Assembly (NCBI GenBank): GCA_018894105.1
Contig: CM032125.1
Location: 32,969,032 to 33,033,031, forward strand
DNA length: 64,000 nt
Source: Jacaranda mimosifolia
Lineage: Eukaryota > Streptophyta > Magnoliopsida > Lamiales > Bignoniaceae
Reading direction: 5' to 3'
Position 1 is the first letter of the stretch; the number at the start of each line of letters is the position of its first letter. A program made the position numbers and the translations under genes. Positions 37,364 through 49,916 of the stretch are shown piece after piece. The notes under the pieces are model-generated. The model searched no databases. It was not told the DNA's origin and saw nothing but the letters and a program-made list of their open reading frames with translations.

Positions 37364-39914
37364 AGGAAATAAAAGAGAAAAATATTAAATTCTGTAGTAG
37401 TAGTTTAAGTATAAGAACACCTTCTAAAGATATCACTATATATAAAACTAGTGGTCATTACTGTTTACGTACTTAGAGTTAGAGATACAATAATTATGTC
37501 TTAATCATATAGAATAAATGATCAACCAGTAAATTCCAAACTAATGACTTGGACTCAAGTAACAAAAGGTCAAGTTTGATACGCTGGACTTGGCATTGCA
37601 CTGAAGGATAGTCCAGCCTAGAGCTTGGGAAAAGGCAAGGAAAGAGGTGATTGATTATTACATATTTGGTGTTACATTAAACACATAATAGATGGGTTAA
37701 TTCAATTCAAATTTTATATTGGAAACTAAATCAGTCCTAATTTTTAATCCACGTAGTGCATCGAACAATAACCTTCATAGAATTTTATTTTATTTAACTT
37801 TAGCTATAATTTAGATATTTGAAACTTTAAATGGATATTAAATATATAACACGAAATATTTAATTTAAAAAATAATGTAAATATTATTGAATATAATTTG
37901 ATTATTGAAATAAATGAAACATAAGATATTTCATATGAATGTATGTGTTTTCAGATTAAACGTTCCTAAACTTGTAACATTTCTTATAAATTTTCATATT
38001 TCTTTATTCAAACTACTGCATACAGTCATGTCTTAATGGTAGAATTAATTAACCAATAAATTCCATACTGATTGCCACCCTTATATTTAAGGTCATGTTT
38101 AATTGATACACTGGAATTGATGCACCGAGGGATACTCCAGAAGACAATGATTTATTAGAGATCAAGAAAATAAATATTAATATTTTAGTTATTCAGATGA
38201 TATCTTGTGATTAAAAAAATGAACAACAATCAAATAATTAATGGATGTCAATTGAATTGTACCACTTTATTAAATAATTATGAAACCATCTCTTATTCTA
38301 TAAATATATGGGGATTATTCTCTTTAAGAAGTTAGATATATAATTTTAGATTTAAAATAGAGATATCGATCGAAGTTCTACAAATAACAAAATTTAAACA
38401 AGTTAACTTCAGATCATTCGTTAAAAAGTGTATCAAATTATAGTTTTAGCATGCGATTATGTTGCTAAACTCACACAGCAATGTTATATTAGTAGTTTTC
38501 TTTTAATAAGAAAATTATCTAGTAGTTGAAGCATAAGAACACTTTTCAAAGATGTAACTAGATACAGCTAGTGATAATTCAAATCAGATGTTGGAAATTA
38601 AGAAAATAAATGTCATTATTTTTGTAATTTAAATAATATCTTATGTTAAAAAGATGAAGGATATTCACATAGGAATTAATAAATTGTGTCATTTTTTTTA
38701 TCAAATAATAATGGCATCATTTCCTGCCTTACAAGTATAAATGTGTGTGATTCTAATTAAGAAGTTGGACATATAATTCTATAATCAAAAGAGAGGTATT
38801 GATGGACATTTTAGAGTTTTCTAGACCAACTTAAAGTTCATCAAATTGAAGAAATTCTGGAGAAAATATCCAAGCATTTATTGCAAAGCGTATGAAATTA
38901 TAGTCTTTAGCTTGTACATATGGTGCTAAGCTCATGAATTAACTTTACTGAAGGCAAAATTAATTTTTGAGGCGATCAAATTATTAATTCTACTTTTGAA
39001 ATCTTTAATTTCAAAATTCTTATTTTTGAATAGAAGAATTGATGATCAAAAGGGAACTTGCATCCACAAAGTATTCGTTAAAACTACTTTATAATATTGA
39101 ATAAGAAAGAAGAGATTTAATTGCAAAAATGGAAAATTCAACAAAATTCAAATGAGCTCGAACATAAAGAAATATGATATAAATAGATTTATTGTGTAAT
39201 TAAATATCTTATATTAGAGAAGATTTTAGTGCTATTACAATATTATTCTAGTTAAGTTGATTTTAATTCAATATTAAGTTTTATTTTTATTGTCGCTCTT
39301 CATGTTGTATATCGATATTGTGGTGTTAAAAACTGATCACGTCATCGTCCAATCTTCATGAATAGGTTTCTTCTTCTTCTTCTACATTTTTTTTTTTTAT
39401 AATAAATTTATCTATTTTCGGCTATTTGTCCTATAATTGATACCCTATCAACTAATGCTCATTTTTTAATTTAATTACTTATTACTTTATCTTGTTTCTA
39501 TCCAAGTCTTTTGGCAATTAAATATATAATACTCCCATAAATCGTGGAGGTCAGAGCCTTAAAATAATTGTTAGCATTTTATATGTTTATAGCATAATTC
39601 AGTCACAAATTAAAATAACATAAAAGAATAATTTTTAACAAATTTATAGTGAAAAAAAACATTTTCCTGCAAAAGACAAATTAATAGGACTAGTAATAGG
39701 TTGGTTTTAATTAGAATCCAATTTGAACCGATCTTATTTTTTTAGGATTTTTGATTAATTAAAATATCTGATGAATCAAATTCGATTATAAATATTCATA
39801 ACCCAAAATATGTGAATTGGATATGGAATTTAAATAATCCGACCCTTTAAAAGATTTGATTGAATCCAAAATTTAACAATTTTTTTATTAAATTAATTAC
39901 ACATTTATATATAC
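37364..39914. other. 5' flank of RLP copy 3
   Basis: Upstream module at 37500-37720, then AT-rich DNA matching 3400-3950 and 15540-16100. The stretch 39680-39870 has AATCCGA/ATCCAATTTG phrases and may be an old relative of the hAT-type element at 16889. No gene. Confidence 0.5.
37436..37444 (-). promoter_or_regulatory. Candidate TATA box of RLP copy 3
   Basis: TATATATAG on the minus strand about 100 bases upstream of the ATG, matching the position of the one at 3071-3080. Confidence 0.45.
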
Positions 39915-41296
39915 CATTACGAAAAAAGGGGCATTAGTGACTGAAAAGTCAGTCACTAAATATGTAAAAATTGGTCACTAACAAGTTTAGTGACTGATCG
40001 GATCGGTCATTAAAACCATCATTACTAATTTGTGTCGGTCACTAATTTTAATGAATCAAAAATTTTTATCTTGGACTTTGCTTCCTCTTGGATTCAAACT
40101 CGAGAACTTTGCTTTGCTGAGATAAGTAAATGACTACTACACCACATGCATTTTTATGCATTTGTGTCAACAATATTACTATTATTTTGCATATTTTAAA
40201 ATTTAACAAAAATAAAAATTATTCATTTAATATTTGTGTAATATTTATTCAATATAATAACATATTGTATTTATTATTTATAACTATTACTTTTAAATTT
40301 TAGGTATATTTTATCATAATATATTATAAACACATTAAAAATAGTATATACATACTAATATGTATAGTAAGAAATAGTTTGTTTTTCTTTCTTTGTTTAT
40401 ATAATAAATACTAATATTTATTACTATTTATAGTAATAAATAGTTTACACACACACACACACACACATATATATATGGTAATATGTATATAAGCTCATAC
40501 ATACAAATTAATATATAATATTATTAATTATAGGATAAGTATTTATTTACTCATAATACATGTATATAATATATATATGTATTATTGACATGTATATATT
40601 AATTAATTTTCAATTTTTTTCTTTGTATAAGAATATTATTCTTGTTTATTTCTTTGCGTATCTATATACATTAATAAATTAATGTTCAATTATTTGGATA
40701 TTATATAGAAATATTTAGTGGCTATATATTTATATATGTACGTATATTTTTATATTTTTCATATATACATATATTATTATCAAATATATATATTTAATAA
40801 CAAACACAATATTTTATTACTTATATAGATGTTGCATAAATTGTATGCTTTCATATTACAAGAATATGCAAAAAATAAAATTTTATATTTGTGACCGTTT
40901 ATTAATTGAAAAACGTGGTCATTAATTAGTAACCGCTTTATGCAATCACTAATATTAGTGACCGAACTCCTAATTAGTGATCGAATTAGAGACTGTTTTG
41001 TGGGCCAGTAATATTAGTGACTGAAAAAAGAGTTCGGTCACTAATTAGTAACTAAATTAGTGACCGCTTTGTGTGGTCATTAATATTAGTAACTAAAAAA
41101 AGAGTTCGGCCACTAATTAGTGACCAAATTAGTGAGCGCTTTTCTGCAGTCACTAATTCGGTTATTGATCGGTCAATAATTTTTTGTAAATATTATATTT
41201 AAATTGATTTCTCATCTATCATTAAGCAGTCACTGATTACTGACTGTTCAATCGGTCACTAAAATTTGGTCACTAAAGCTCATTTTTATTGTAGTG
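39915..41296. mobile_element. CACTA-type non-autonomous element, 1.4 kb
   Basis: Left end CATTACGAAAAAAGGGGC, right end (inverted) CACTACAATAAAAATGAGC. 3-bp target duplication TAC at 39912-39914 and 41297-41299. Both ends are packed with GTGACC/GGTCACTAA subterminal repeats in both orientations, which in CACTA elements bind the transposase. The centre is AT-rich with an AC run (about 40447-40468). No transposase. Confidence 0.88.
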
Positions 41297-41471
41297 TACT
41301 ATTAATAAATAATTTTAAATAAAATCTATATATTATGTTGGCCTAATATTTATTTGATATTATGCTATTGACATTGAGCCTTAGCCCTAAAAATAAGAGG
41401 AATATTAACAAATATCAAATATAATAATTTATTTATAAATCAATATATAATCTTTTGATGCTAGCTCTCTT

Positions 41472-41605
41472 AGATGATAATCTATTGGAAGGATCTGTTA
41501 AGGCTTGCTCTAAACTTTGTGCTTTTTTTTTTTTTTTTTCTAACAGCAAGTTGTAAACTTCATAATCAATAATAAGATGATGAAATGGAGAACGGCAGAG
41601 GACAT
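41472..41605 (-). pseudogene. Orphan RLP 5' end fragment
   Basis: Minus strand: signal-peptide region (M-S-S-A-V-L-H-F-like, start near 41605) and the ASL-DPSNRLSS-like part of the LRRNT cap, with an internal poly-T run and a deletion between. Nothing of the LRR domain follows. Upstream flank (41640-42170) matches that of RLP remnant 5. Confidence 0.75.
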
Positions 41606-41612
41606 CTAAAAT

Positions 41613-43337
41613 TTTTATATTTTGTAGTAATTAAATTAAAGCTATATCACACCTTCCAAAGAAATAGCTAATATTTATAACTAGTGATCATTATTGCTAA
41701 TGTAGAACTAATCAACCAATAAATTCCACACTGATCATTGACTTGGACAGGAGCACTACTCTATATCACCTTTATGCTTACGGTCAAGTTATAATATTCA
41801 TTCTTCTGCTCTTTCTTTTCAACGCATGCGAAGCATTTCAATTTACTTTATGAAAAATGCAAAAAATTCAAACCATAATGGAGCACTTTTTTTTAATTTA
41901 TATTAAAATTAGCTTCATGTTCCACATAATTCCATGTTTCACAGGTTGAGTTAAATTTCTATCATTTGGAATAAACACAGTGCGCCATTAATTTATCCAT
42001 CAAACCCAATGATACTACGTGGCTAGTCCACTCAGGAAAAAGTAATTGGTTTTATATTCAGACTCTTTTGGAATTCTACAGATTTTTAGTCTCCTAAAGA
42101 TGAGTAGATGACTAAATGTTAATATATTTTACAAGTCATAGATCACAGCTGTAAAGTGTTTCTTTTAATTGCTTGTTAGTGTCCCACATCGGTGAAATAA
42201 ATAAGGTCTTGGGTAATCCTCACCTCTTGAACTAGCTTTTGGGGTTGAGTTAGGCCCAATGTCCATTCTTTAACATTGCTACAATGACATTAATTTCAAT
42301 GCTTTTAAAATGAAAAGAAATATTTTAAAAGGCTACAATAATATCTAAAATGATGTTTTGGAATATTAATTTTTATGTGAAATGTACGTATGATGCCGTC
42401 TAAAAATGCATTGAACGTAAAGAAACACAACAAGAAATTAGGATCATCAGTTACGCCCTGTAACTAATGATGCTAAAAATTTATAATTTTAGATTTGACA
42501 TTAATCAGTCAATTCTAAAATAGATATTGGCATAGTTAATTTTTACTACAATTAATTTGTAGCTAATGATTATTACTTGTTTTTATGTATATTAATATTT
42601 TTTATAAATAATATATAGCTAATTTATTGTGCTTTGAGTGTCCAAAGCCATGGATTAAGAGTTCATAATTTTATTTATTTATAATTTAGAAAATTATATA
42701 TCCTACAAAAATTTATTGCTATAACTCCGTAGCAATTTTTGTATAACATATACTTAGTCTTTTGACAGTGAGATAGCCAAAACATGGTTGAATGGCTCTG
42801 TTTGGGTGTAATTCATGTAATCCTGATGTTCTAGACATGGAGCTTGATCTTTAAAATTGATTAGGAGGCTTTTAACGTGCCAGAATGACATTTATGACCT
42901 TGTATTTTGGAAAATAATGAAATTTTTTAGTGGATGTATAAAAATGAAAATACGTCCAAAAACATGTTCAGAATTATATGTAAAATACTAAAAGTGCATG
43001 TAAAATATCAAAACACCCTTCCGATCCGCGGCACCCTCCTGCAAGGGTTATATTCATGACAAAATATCGTTAGTGGAATATGAAGATTTGGATATTTTAG
43101 TTGGCTTGTACCTTTGTTTCATTAGAGGAGAACCGAGAATTACAATTTTAATTAAGATTCCTTAAATCAAAATTATAAAAATTACAAAATAATATTTAAA
43201 CTACATGTTAAATTCAATTAAGTGATAAATAAGAATTCAATAATAATTAATTCATGTACGATAAATTAAAAATGAAAGGCCATATTTTAGTAAAATAATA
43301 TAACAATGCATGATTTATAATAATAAAAAAAAACATA
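41613..43337. other. Flank DNA without a gene
   Basis: Contains a 102-bp solo LTR (42174-42275) and a block at 42795-42925 that recurs at 54555-54690 (GGAGCTTGAT, then TTGTATTTTGGAAAATAATG). Otherwise AT-rich. Confidence 0.5.
42174..42275. mobile_element. Very short solo LTR, 102 bp
   Basis: TGTTAGTGTCCCACATCGG at the left, CATTCTTTAACA at the right, perfect 5-bp duplication TTGCT at 42169-42173 and 42276-42280. The TTGGGGTTGAGTTAGGCCCA stretch is familiar from plant copia and miniature LTR ends. Size fits TRIM/SMART-type elements. Confidence 0.85.
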
Positions 43338-43778
43338 GGTAATGTTTGGTTATGTTTTATGTTTGATTTTGATATATAATTTTTGGGGGAATGAATGTTG
43401 CAAGTAGGATTGGGGATTGGGGATTGGGGAAAGTTGTGTTGGGGAATGTAATTGATTTTTAGTTATGTTTTGGGGAATAGTTAGAAATTTGATTTGGAAT
43501 GTTGATATGTTTGTTTATGTTTTGAGGGAAGACATTTTTCATTGTAGTAATCAAATTAATATTTTTTTTATTGGGTTTTGGGGTGAAAATAGAATTGAGT
43601 AATTTTTTTTGTTTAATAATAATAATAATATACATATATATATATAATATAGGTATATATATTGAAAAAAGGGGAAAGTTTTGGGAATAATGAATGATAG
43701 AAGATAGTATTTTAGGAAAATATATTTTAATATTTTGGAGGAAAAATATGTTTTGGGGAAATATAACCAAATGTTTCC
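43338..43778. mobile_element. MITE, GGTAATGTTTGGTTATG ends
   Basis: Left GGTAATGTTTGGTTATGTTT, right (inverted) GGAAACATTTGGTTATATTT. ATA on both sides may be a 3-bp duplication. A reverse-complement relative is nested in the Mutator-like element at 7495-9434. Confidence 0.65.
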
Positions 43779-43887
43779 ATAATTTTTGTATTGAACCTGC
43801 TCGAACCTAGCCCAACTCATAAATGTAATAACATATTAAACCCAACCCTCAACACAACCCACCACCTACCTTAATTCTTACCAAAAG

Positions 43888-45748
43888 GGGGAAAATGCAA
43901 TTTTAGTCCGCCAACTATGCCCTCTTTCGATTTTAGTCTATTTTGATATGGGGTTAGCACATTTGATCCAATGACCCGTAAATTTTTTCACATTTAGTCC
44001 AATTTTTCGCAATTTTAGTCCATCAGGCAGAAAAATTTGAAATTAAGCCCGCAATTATCCAATTCAATTTTAATCGGGCCTAATCTCTGGGGATTTTGTG
44101 AAATTTGTCACCAAGCGCCACATCACCATCCATTTCATCGCCACATCATCAAAATGGTTAAAATAAAAAAATAAAAAAAATAAAAAAGGGAAAAGAACAA
44201 AAAAATGCTGAGAAATTTTTTTGTTTTTTAAGATAATGACAAGTAAAAATTACAAAATATTAAGATAATTTGAAATAAATATGGCAAATAAAAAAATTGA
44301 ATCTTTTTTTGAAAAAATAGTATGTGAAAAATTACCAATTGTTAAAATAATTTCAAATAATTGTAGCAATTGAGAAAATAAAATTGAAAATTTCTTTTCA
44401 TAAATAATGACGTGAAAAATTAGGAAATATTTAACTATGATATTTCTAAATAATATTTAATTTTTCTTTTATTCATTTCAAGTTTATATATTATTGATAA
44501 TATTTTTTATTTATCTTATATACATATATAAATTTATCTAAAACGTATATGTATAAAAGTTATATATAATAAAAATTATATATAATAATAGTTTATATAT
44601 CCTATAATATCAAAGATTAAGATAATTTCAAATAAACATGGCAACTAAAAAAAATGATTTTTTTTTTTAAAAATAGTATGTGAAAAATTACCAATTGTTA
44701 AAATAATTTCAAATAATTGTAGCAATTGAAAAAAAAACTGATTTTTTTTTCTAAATAATGACATGTGAAAAATTAGAAAATATTTAATTATGATAATTCT
44801 AAATAATATTTAATTTTTCTTTTATTCATTTCATGTTTATATATTATTACTAATATTTTTTATTTATCCTATATACATATATAAATTTATCTAAAATATA
44901 TATACATATATATATAAATTATATATAATATACATATATATATTTATATAAAACCCCAAGCACCCCACCCCCAACCCCCCACCAACCCCACCCTCAACCC
45001 CTGTCCACACCCCACCTTAACAGGCTGCCATGGCAGCGTGCATACTGGCTGGATCTGGCCAGATCAAGCCAAATCCAGCCACTGGCCGGCGGCACCTTTT
45101 TTTTCTTCTTTTCTTTCGGCAGGTAGTCAAACGGCTGCCGATGCTTTTTCTTTTTCGTTTTTCTTTTGTTTCTGTCGTGGCTGCCGACAGCCATAGTAGC
45201 TAATGGTGTTGGGGTGGGGGATTTGGGGGGTAGGGTGGGGTGGGGTGGGGGGAAATAAATATAAATATATATATATATGAATTATATATATTATCGTAAT
45301 GCATTATATTATATATAATAATATATTATATATATTATACATATGTATTATTTTATATATAATAATATAAATTTTTAATTCTATTATTTTTTTAATTTTT
45401 TCCAGTATTTTTTTTTTTGCCTTTCATTTGGGAGCATTTTTTTTCTCCTCAACAATTTTCTTTTCTTTTCCTTTTTTCGATTTTAGCCATTTTGATGATG
45501 TGGCGATGAAATGGATGGTGATGTGGCACTTGGTGACAAATGTCACAAAATCCCCAAAAATTAGGCCCGATTAAAGCTGACTAGGATAATTGCGGGCTTA
45601 ATTTCAAATTTTTTGGCCTGATGAATTGAAAAATTAGACTAAATGTGCAAAAATTTACGGGCTACTGGATCAAATGTGCTAACCCCATATCAAAATGGAC
45701 TAAAATCGAAAGAAAGCATAGTTGGTGGACTAAAATTATATTTTACCC
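43888..45748. mobile_element. Mutator-like element with long TIRs (copy 2)
   Basis: Ends GGGGAAAATGCAATTTTAG and, inverted, GGGTAAAATATAATTTTAG. TIRs run about 270 bp (to about 44163 and from about 45480). 9-bp target duplication TACCAAAAG/TACAAAAAG (43879-43887, 45749-45757; one mismatch), the hallmark of Mutator. The core at 44955-45255 is C-rich on the left and G-rich on the right, around a short GC-rich insert with GGCTGCC/GGCAGCC pairs. No transposase. Same family as 7495-9434. Confidence 0.9.
44261..44905. repeat. Direct tandem repeat, period about 357 bp
   Basis: TTAAGATAATTTGAAATAAA near 44261 and its near copy near 44618 open two long repeats that share GTGAAAAATTACCAATTG and CTTTTATTCATTTCA. 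It lies inside the second Mutator-like element; not seen in the first. Confidence 0.8.
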
Positions 45749-45757
45749 TACAAAAAG

Positions 45758-47217
45758 ATACTCAACCCACAATGTACGTCTTCGCCACAAGCCCACAAGC
45801 TTGATCGAGCTCAAATGTTTGATTATATTTCTTTAGTTCCTCTTCCATTCCGCTTCACTGGCTAATATATGTACTAAATATTTTATTAAAAGATTATTAA
45901 TTTAGTTGTAAGTTACATACATACACTTGAAATGTATCTAGTTATATATATGAAGTAAAATAAAAAATGAAACATCACTTAAAATAAATAATAAAAAATA
46001 TTGTAGTATGCGAAAGATGAGTGTGTGCTTTTCTCTAATATTGATCTAAATAGAAAATTGACATTGACTTTGCATTGCACCAAAGGATACTCCAGTCTGG
46101 ATCTTGGGAAAAGGCAAAGAAAGAGTTGAGTGATTATTACATATTTGGTACGTATTATATTAAACACATAATAGACGTGTTAAGGCAATTCAAATTTTAT
46201 ATTGGAAACTAAGGAAGTACTAGTTTTTGGCCTATGTGTTGAATCGAACAATAATTTTAGATTTAAATTTTTATTTTGTTTGACTTCAATTATAATTTAG
46301 ATATTAATTTGACATTTTTTATTGATATCATACATATAACACAAAATATTTAATTTAAAAAATAATATAAATATTATTGAATACAATTTAATTATTGAAA
46401 TAAATGAAACATAAGATATTTCAACAAATATACGTGTCATAAATTAAATGCTTGTATCATTTTCTATAAACTTTTTCATATTTGCCTGTACAGGGAGCTG
46501 CATACAATCATGTCTTGATGGTATGGTTAATCAACCAATAAATTATACATTGATTGCCATATTTATAGGTAAGATCAAGTTTAATTGGTATGCTAGAATT
46601 AACATTGAGCTTGCATTGCATTGAAGGATACTCCAGAAGACGATTTATTAGAGATCAACAAAATATTAATATTTTTATTATTCAGATGATATCTTGTGAT
46701 TAGGAAAATATTGTTATTATGTAAAAGAAATATTTTAAAATTTTTAACACATGCAATGAATATGCCAAGTTGCTAGTTGTAATTAAAAGCTAGATGTATA
46801 ATTTTACATTCAAAATAGAGTTATTAACAGAGATTTTAGAAAATTTCAAGAAAAACTTCAAAGCATTCGTCACAAAGTGTATCCAATTATAGTCCTTGTG
46901 ATTATGTTGCTAAACGCACGAACTAATTGTATTAGTAATTTTTTTAAAAAAAAAAAAGAAAATTCTGTAGTAGTTGAAGTATAATTAAGAACACTTTCCA
47001 AAGATATACCTATATACAACTAGTGATCATTGTTGTTTATGTAGAGCTACATACGATCATTAATCATAGAATTAATCAACCAACACTGATTGACTTGGAC
47101 TTGACTAAGGCCTTTGTGCTTAAGGCCGAGTTTGGTAGGCTGGATTAATTGACATTGATGTTGATTTACATATTTAGTGTTTCTTTAAATACGTGATAGG
47201 TAGATAAGTTAAATATT
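45758..47217. other. RLP upstream flank without an RLP
   Basis: 46050-46460 and 46980-47110 carry the conserved RLP upstream module (TTGCATTGCACCAAAGGATA, CTAGTGATCATTGTTGTTTA). No RLP body follows to the left; the Mutator-like element lies there instead. No gene. Confidence 0.5.
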
Positions 47218-48703
47218 CACTACAAAACAAACTAACTTTTGTGACCGCCAAATCGGTCACAAATTCAGCAAAACATCGGTCACTAACACTGTCAGTGACC
47301 GCATTTGTGACCGATCATAGCGGTCACAAAAATCCTTGTCACAAATTCAAATTTGTGACCGCTGGATCATGGGGTCACAAATTAGTGACCGTCAATGCGG
47401 TCACAAATGATTTAAATTCGGTCACTAATTGATTATACAAAATAGTGAATAAACGGTCACAAAGTAGTCACTAATCAGTAACCGTTTAGTGATTGCAGTG
47501 TGGGTCACTAATATTTGGCCATGTGATCAACTACTCCATTTGTTACTAATTTGTGATTGCCTTGGGGTCACTAATTGGTCACAGATTTGTGACCACAAGT
47601 AGCTGTCACAAATTTTAACAAATGATGAGTGTATTTCCTCCATTTAGTGACCACCTTTGAGGTCACTAATTGGGCTTTTTTTATAAAAAAATAGTAAAAA
47701 AAATAAAATAAAATTACAAAAATACAGCACTATTCACAAGTTTCACAATTTTATAGTAAGTTGCAGTCACAGACTGCAACTTTCAACAGTAATGAATAGT
47801 TACTGATTTTTTTATATTTTATTATTATTATTTTTTATAAAATTAGTAAAATAAATAAATAAATAAAATGATTGTTTGGGTTATTGTTTTAGGTTTGAAG
47901 GGTGTATACTTGTGTATTATTTCGCTTGATTGAGGTAAGTTTTTTAATTATGCTAAAATTTAATTATGTTTTAGTTATGTTCATTATGTTTTGGTTAATT
48001 ATCTCCATTAATTAAAGTTTGATTTATGTTTTAATTATATGAAATATGTATTATATAATTTGTCTCAATTAGTTAAAATTTATTTATTTTTTAGTTAAAA
48101 TTTGATTTATGTTTTAGTTTTATGAATTATATTTTATATAATTTGTCTCAATTAGTTAAAACTTAATCATGTTTTAGTTGAAATTTGATTTACGTGTTGG
48201 TTAAACTCAAATAATAATTTATTATTTTTGATATAATAATTTGATTTAACAGAAATAATGATTTATGTATTAGTTGAAATTGGGATTACATTTTATGTTA
48301 GTTTTATATGTTGTTATATTTGTTAGAGTTATGTTTTTATTTGAATTACAAATTTTGTTAGAATTATTATTGAGTTAAATTTTGTGGTACTACATATTGA
48401 ATTGTATTAAAATTTAAATTTTCATTCAGTTTGTGAAATTATGATTTATTAATAAATATGTATCAATCCTAGTAACATGTGCCTAATGATGCAGGCTATC
48501 TTGATTTGGTGGAAATCTTTTGTCAGTGTTAATTTTAGTGGAGCATTAATATACCAATAAATATCTTAACTTGGTGGAAAAAATTAGTTTTAGTTAATGA
48601 TTCCAATCCTCAATTTGTTTGTCATTCACATTAATATACCAATAAATATTTTGGATGTACCTAATCATATTTTTTTATTTATTTTTTCAGCAAATATTTT
48701 AGA

Positions 48704-49475
48704 ATGGATATAAGAGATATATATGGTCCACGTGATCCCAATGTCTTATACATGCAAGATGGTCATCGATCAAAGAGTGTATTAGCTGATATATAGATGA
48801 TACTTTACTTGTTAGACGAGGAGATAGAAGATTTTGGAGAATTATAGGACACCAAGCTCTACACCCTCGTGTATTATCTTTATTAAATGAGATGGGATTC
48901 TATGGTGTCTATAGTTGTAGAAATATTGAGACTGATGTTCATGTGATTACGGCTTTGGTCGAGAGGTGGTGCTCAAAGACTCACACGTTTCATTTACGTG
49001 TGGGAGAGGCTACAGTTACGTTGCAAGACATAGCAAAATGCACAAAAAGGCCCTGGAAGACTCAATCCCTAGCTTTTTTGTAGTTAGTAAGTTGTAAGCA
49101 AAATATATGAACTAATTTTTGTATGCTCATTCTTTTAGATCAGGTGATGTTAGTGATGTGGGAGGTCCTGTTAATAGGCTGCATAACTTGTTTGCCGACG
49201 GCTACGATTGTCAACCTCCAGGAGATGCGGAATTAACACCTATACCACCATATATGTTAGCAAGCAGACAGTTAGTATCCGAACTAGTAGCTACTGATCT
49301 TGGTTTAGGATGGGGATCAATGGAGTATGATTATTCATCACCAGCACGCCACTCATTTCATATCTCGCAATTACCTTTTGTAGATAGTACGGATCATTGT
49401 GATCACCATGAGGCTGGTCCAAGCCATCATCAGTCACATGATGCTACACATGATGAAAGGCCACGACGACCATGA
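48704..49475 (+). pseudogene. Plant-mobile-domain gene fragment (left arm and loop)
   Basis: ATG at 48704 lies just after a plausible acceptor (ATTTTTTCAG, 48681-48690) and gives MDIRDIYGPRDPNVLYMQDG. A one-base loss near 48787 breaks the frame; it resumes with LLVRRGDRRFWRIIG, ALVERWCSKTHTFHLRVGEA and TVTLQDIAK, the signature start of plant mobile domains (MAIN/PP7-long-form type). It then ends at TAG after SLAFL, well short of a full domain. The loop (49119-49475) reads SFRSGDVSDVGG through PPYMLASRQLVSELVAT and a His-rich tail, resembling the C-terminal part of such genes. Known family members take part in silencing and meristem upkeep, or sit inside transposons; here the middle is missing. 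Confidence 0.75.
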
Positions 49476-49562
49476 AGGCATCGGCAACACCGAGCTCATA
49501 TATTTGGTTCATATATTTTGCTTACAACTTACTAACTACAAAAAAGCTAGGGATTGAGTCTT

Positions 49563-49916
49563 CTAGGGCCTTTTTGTGCATTTTGCTATGTCTTGCAACG
49601 TAACTGTAGCCTCTCCCACACGTAAATGAAATATGTGAGTCTTTGAGCGCCACCTCTCGACCAAAGCCGTAATCATATGAACATCAGTCTCAATATTTCT
49701 ACAATTGTAGACACCATAGAATCCCATCTCATTTAATAAAGATAATACACGAGGGTGTAGAGCTTGGTGTCCTATAATTCTCCAAAATCTTCTATCTCCT
49801 CGTCTAACAAGTAAAGTATCATCTATATCTCCAGCTAATACACTCTTTGATCGATGGCCATCTTGCATGTATAAGACACTGGGATCACGTGGACCATATA
49901 TATCTCTTATATCCAT
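49563..49916 (-). pseudogene. Plant-mobile-domain gene fragment (right arm)
   Basis: Inverted copy of the left-arm exon with an unbroken frame of 117 residues from MDIRDIYGPRDPSVLYMQDG to DIAKCTKRP, then TAG where the left arm has Trp. It keeps the base that the left arm lost near 48787. Too short to fold as a whole domain. Confidence 0.75.
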
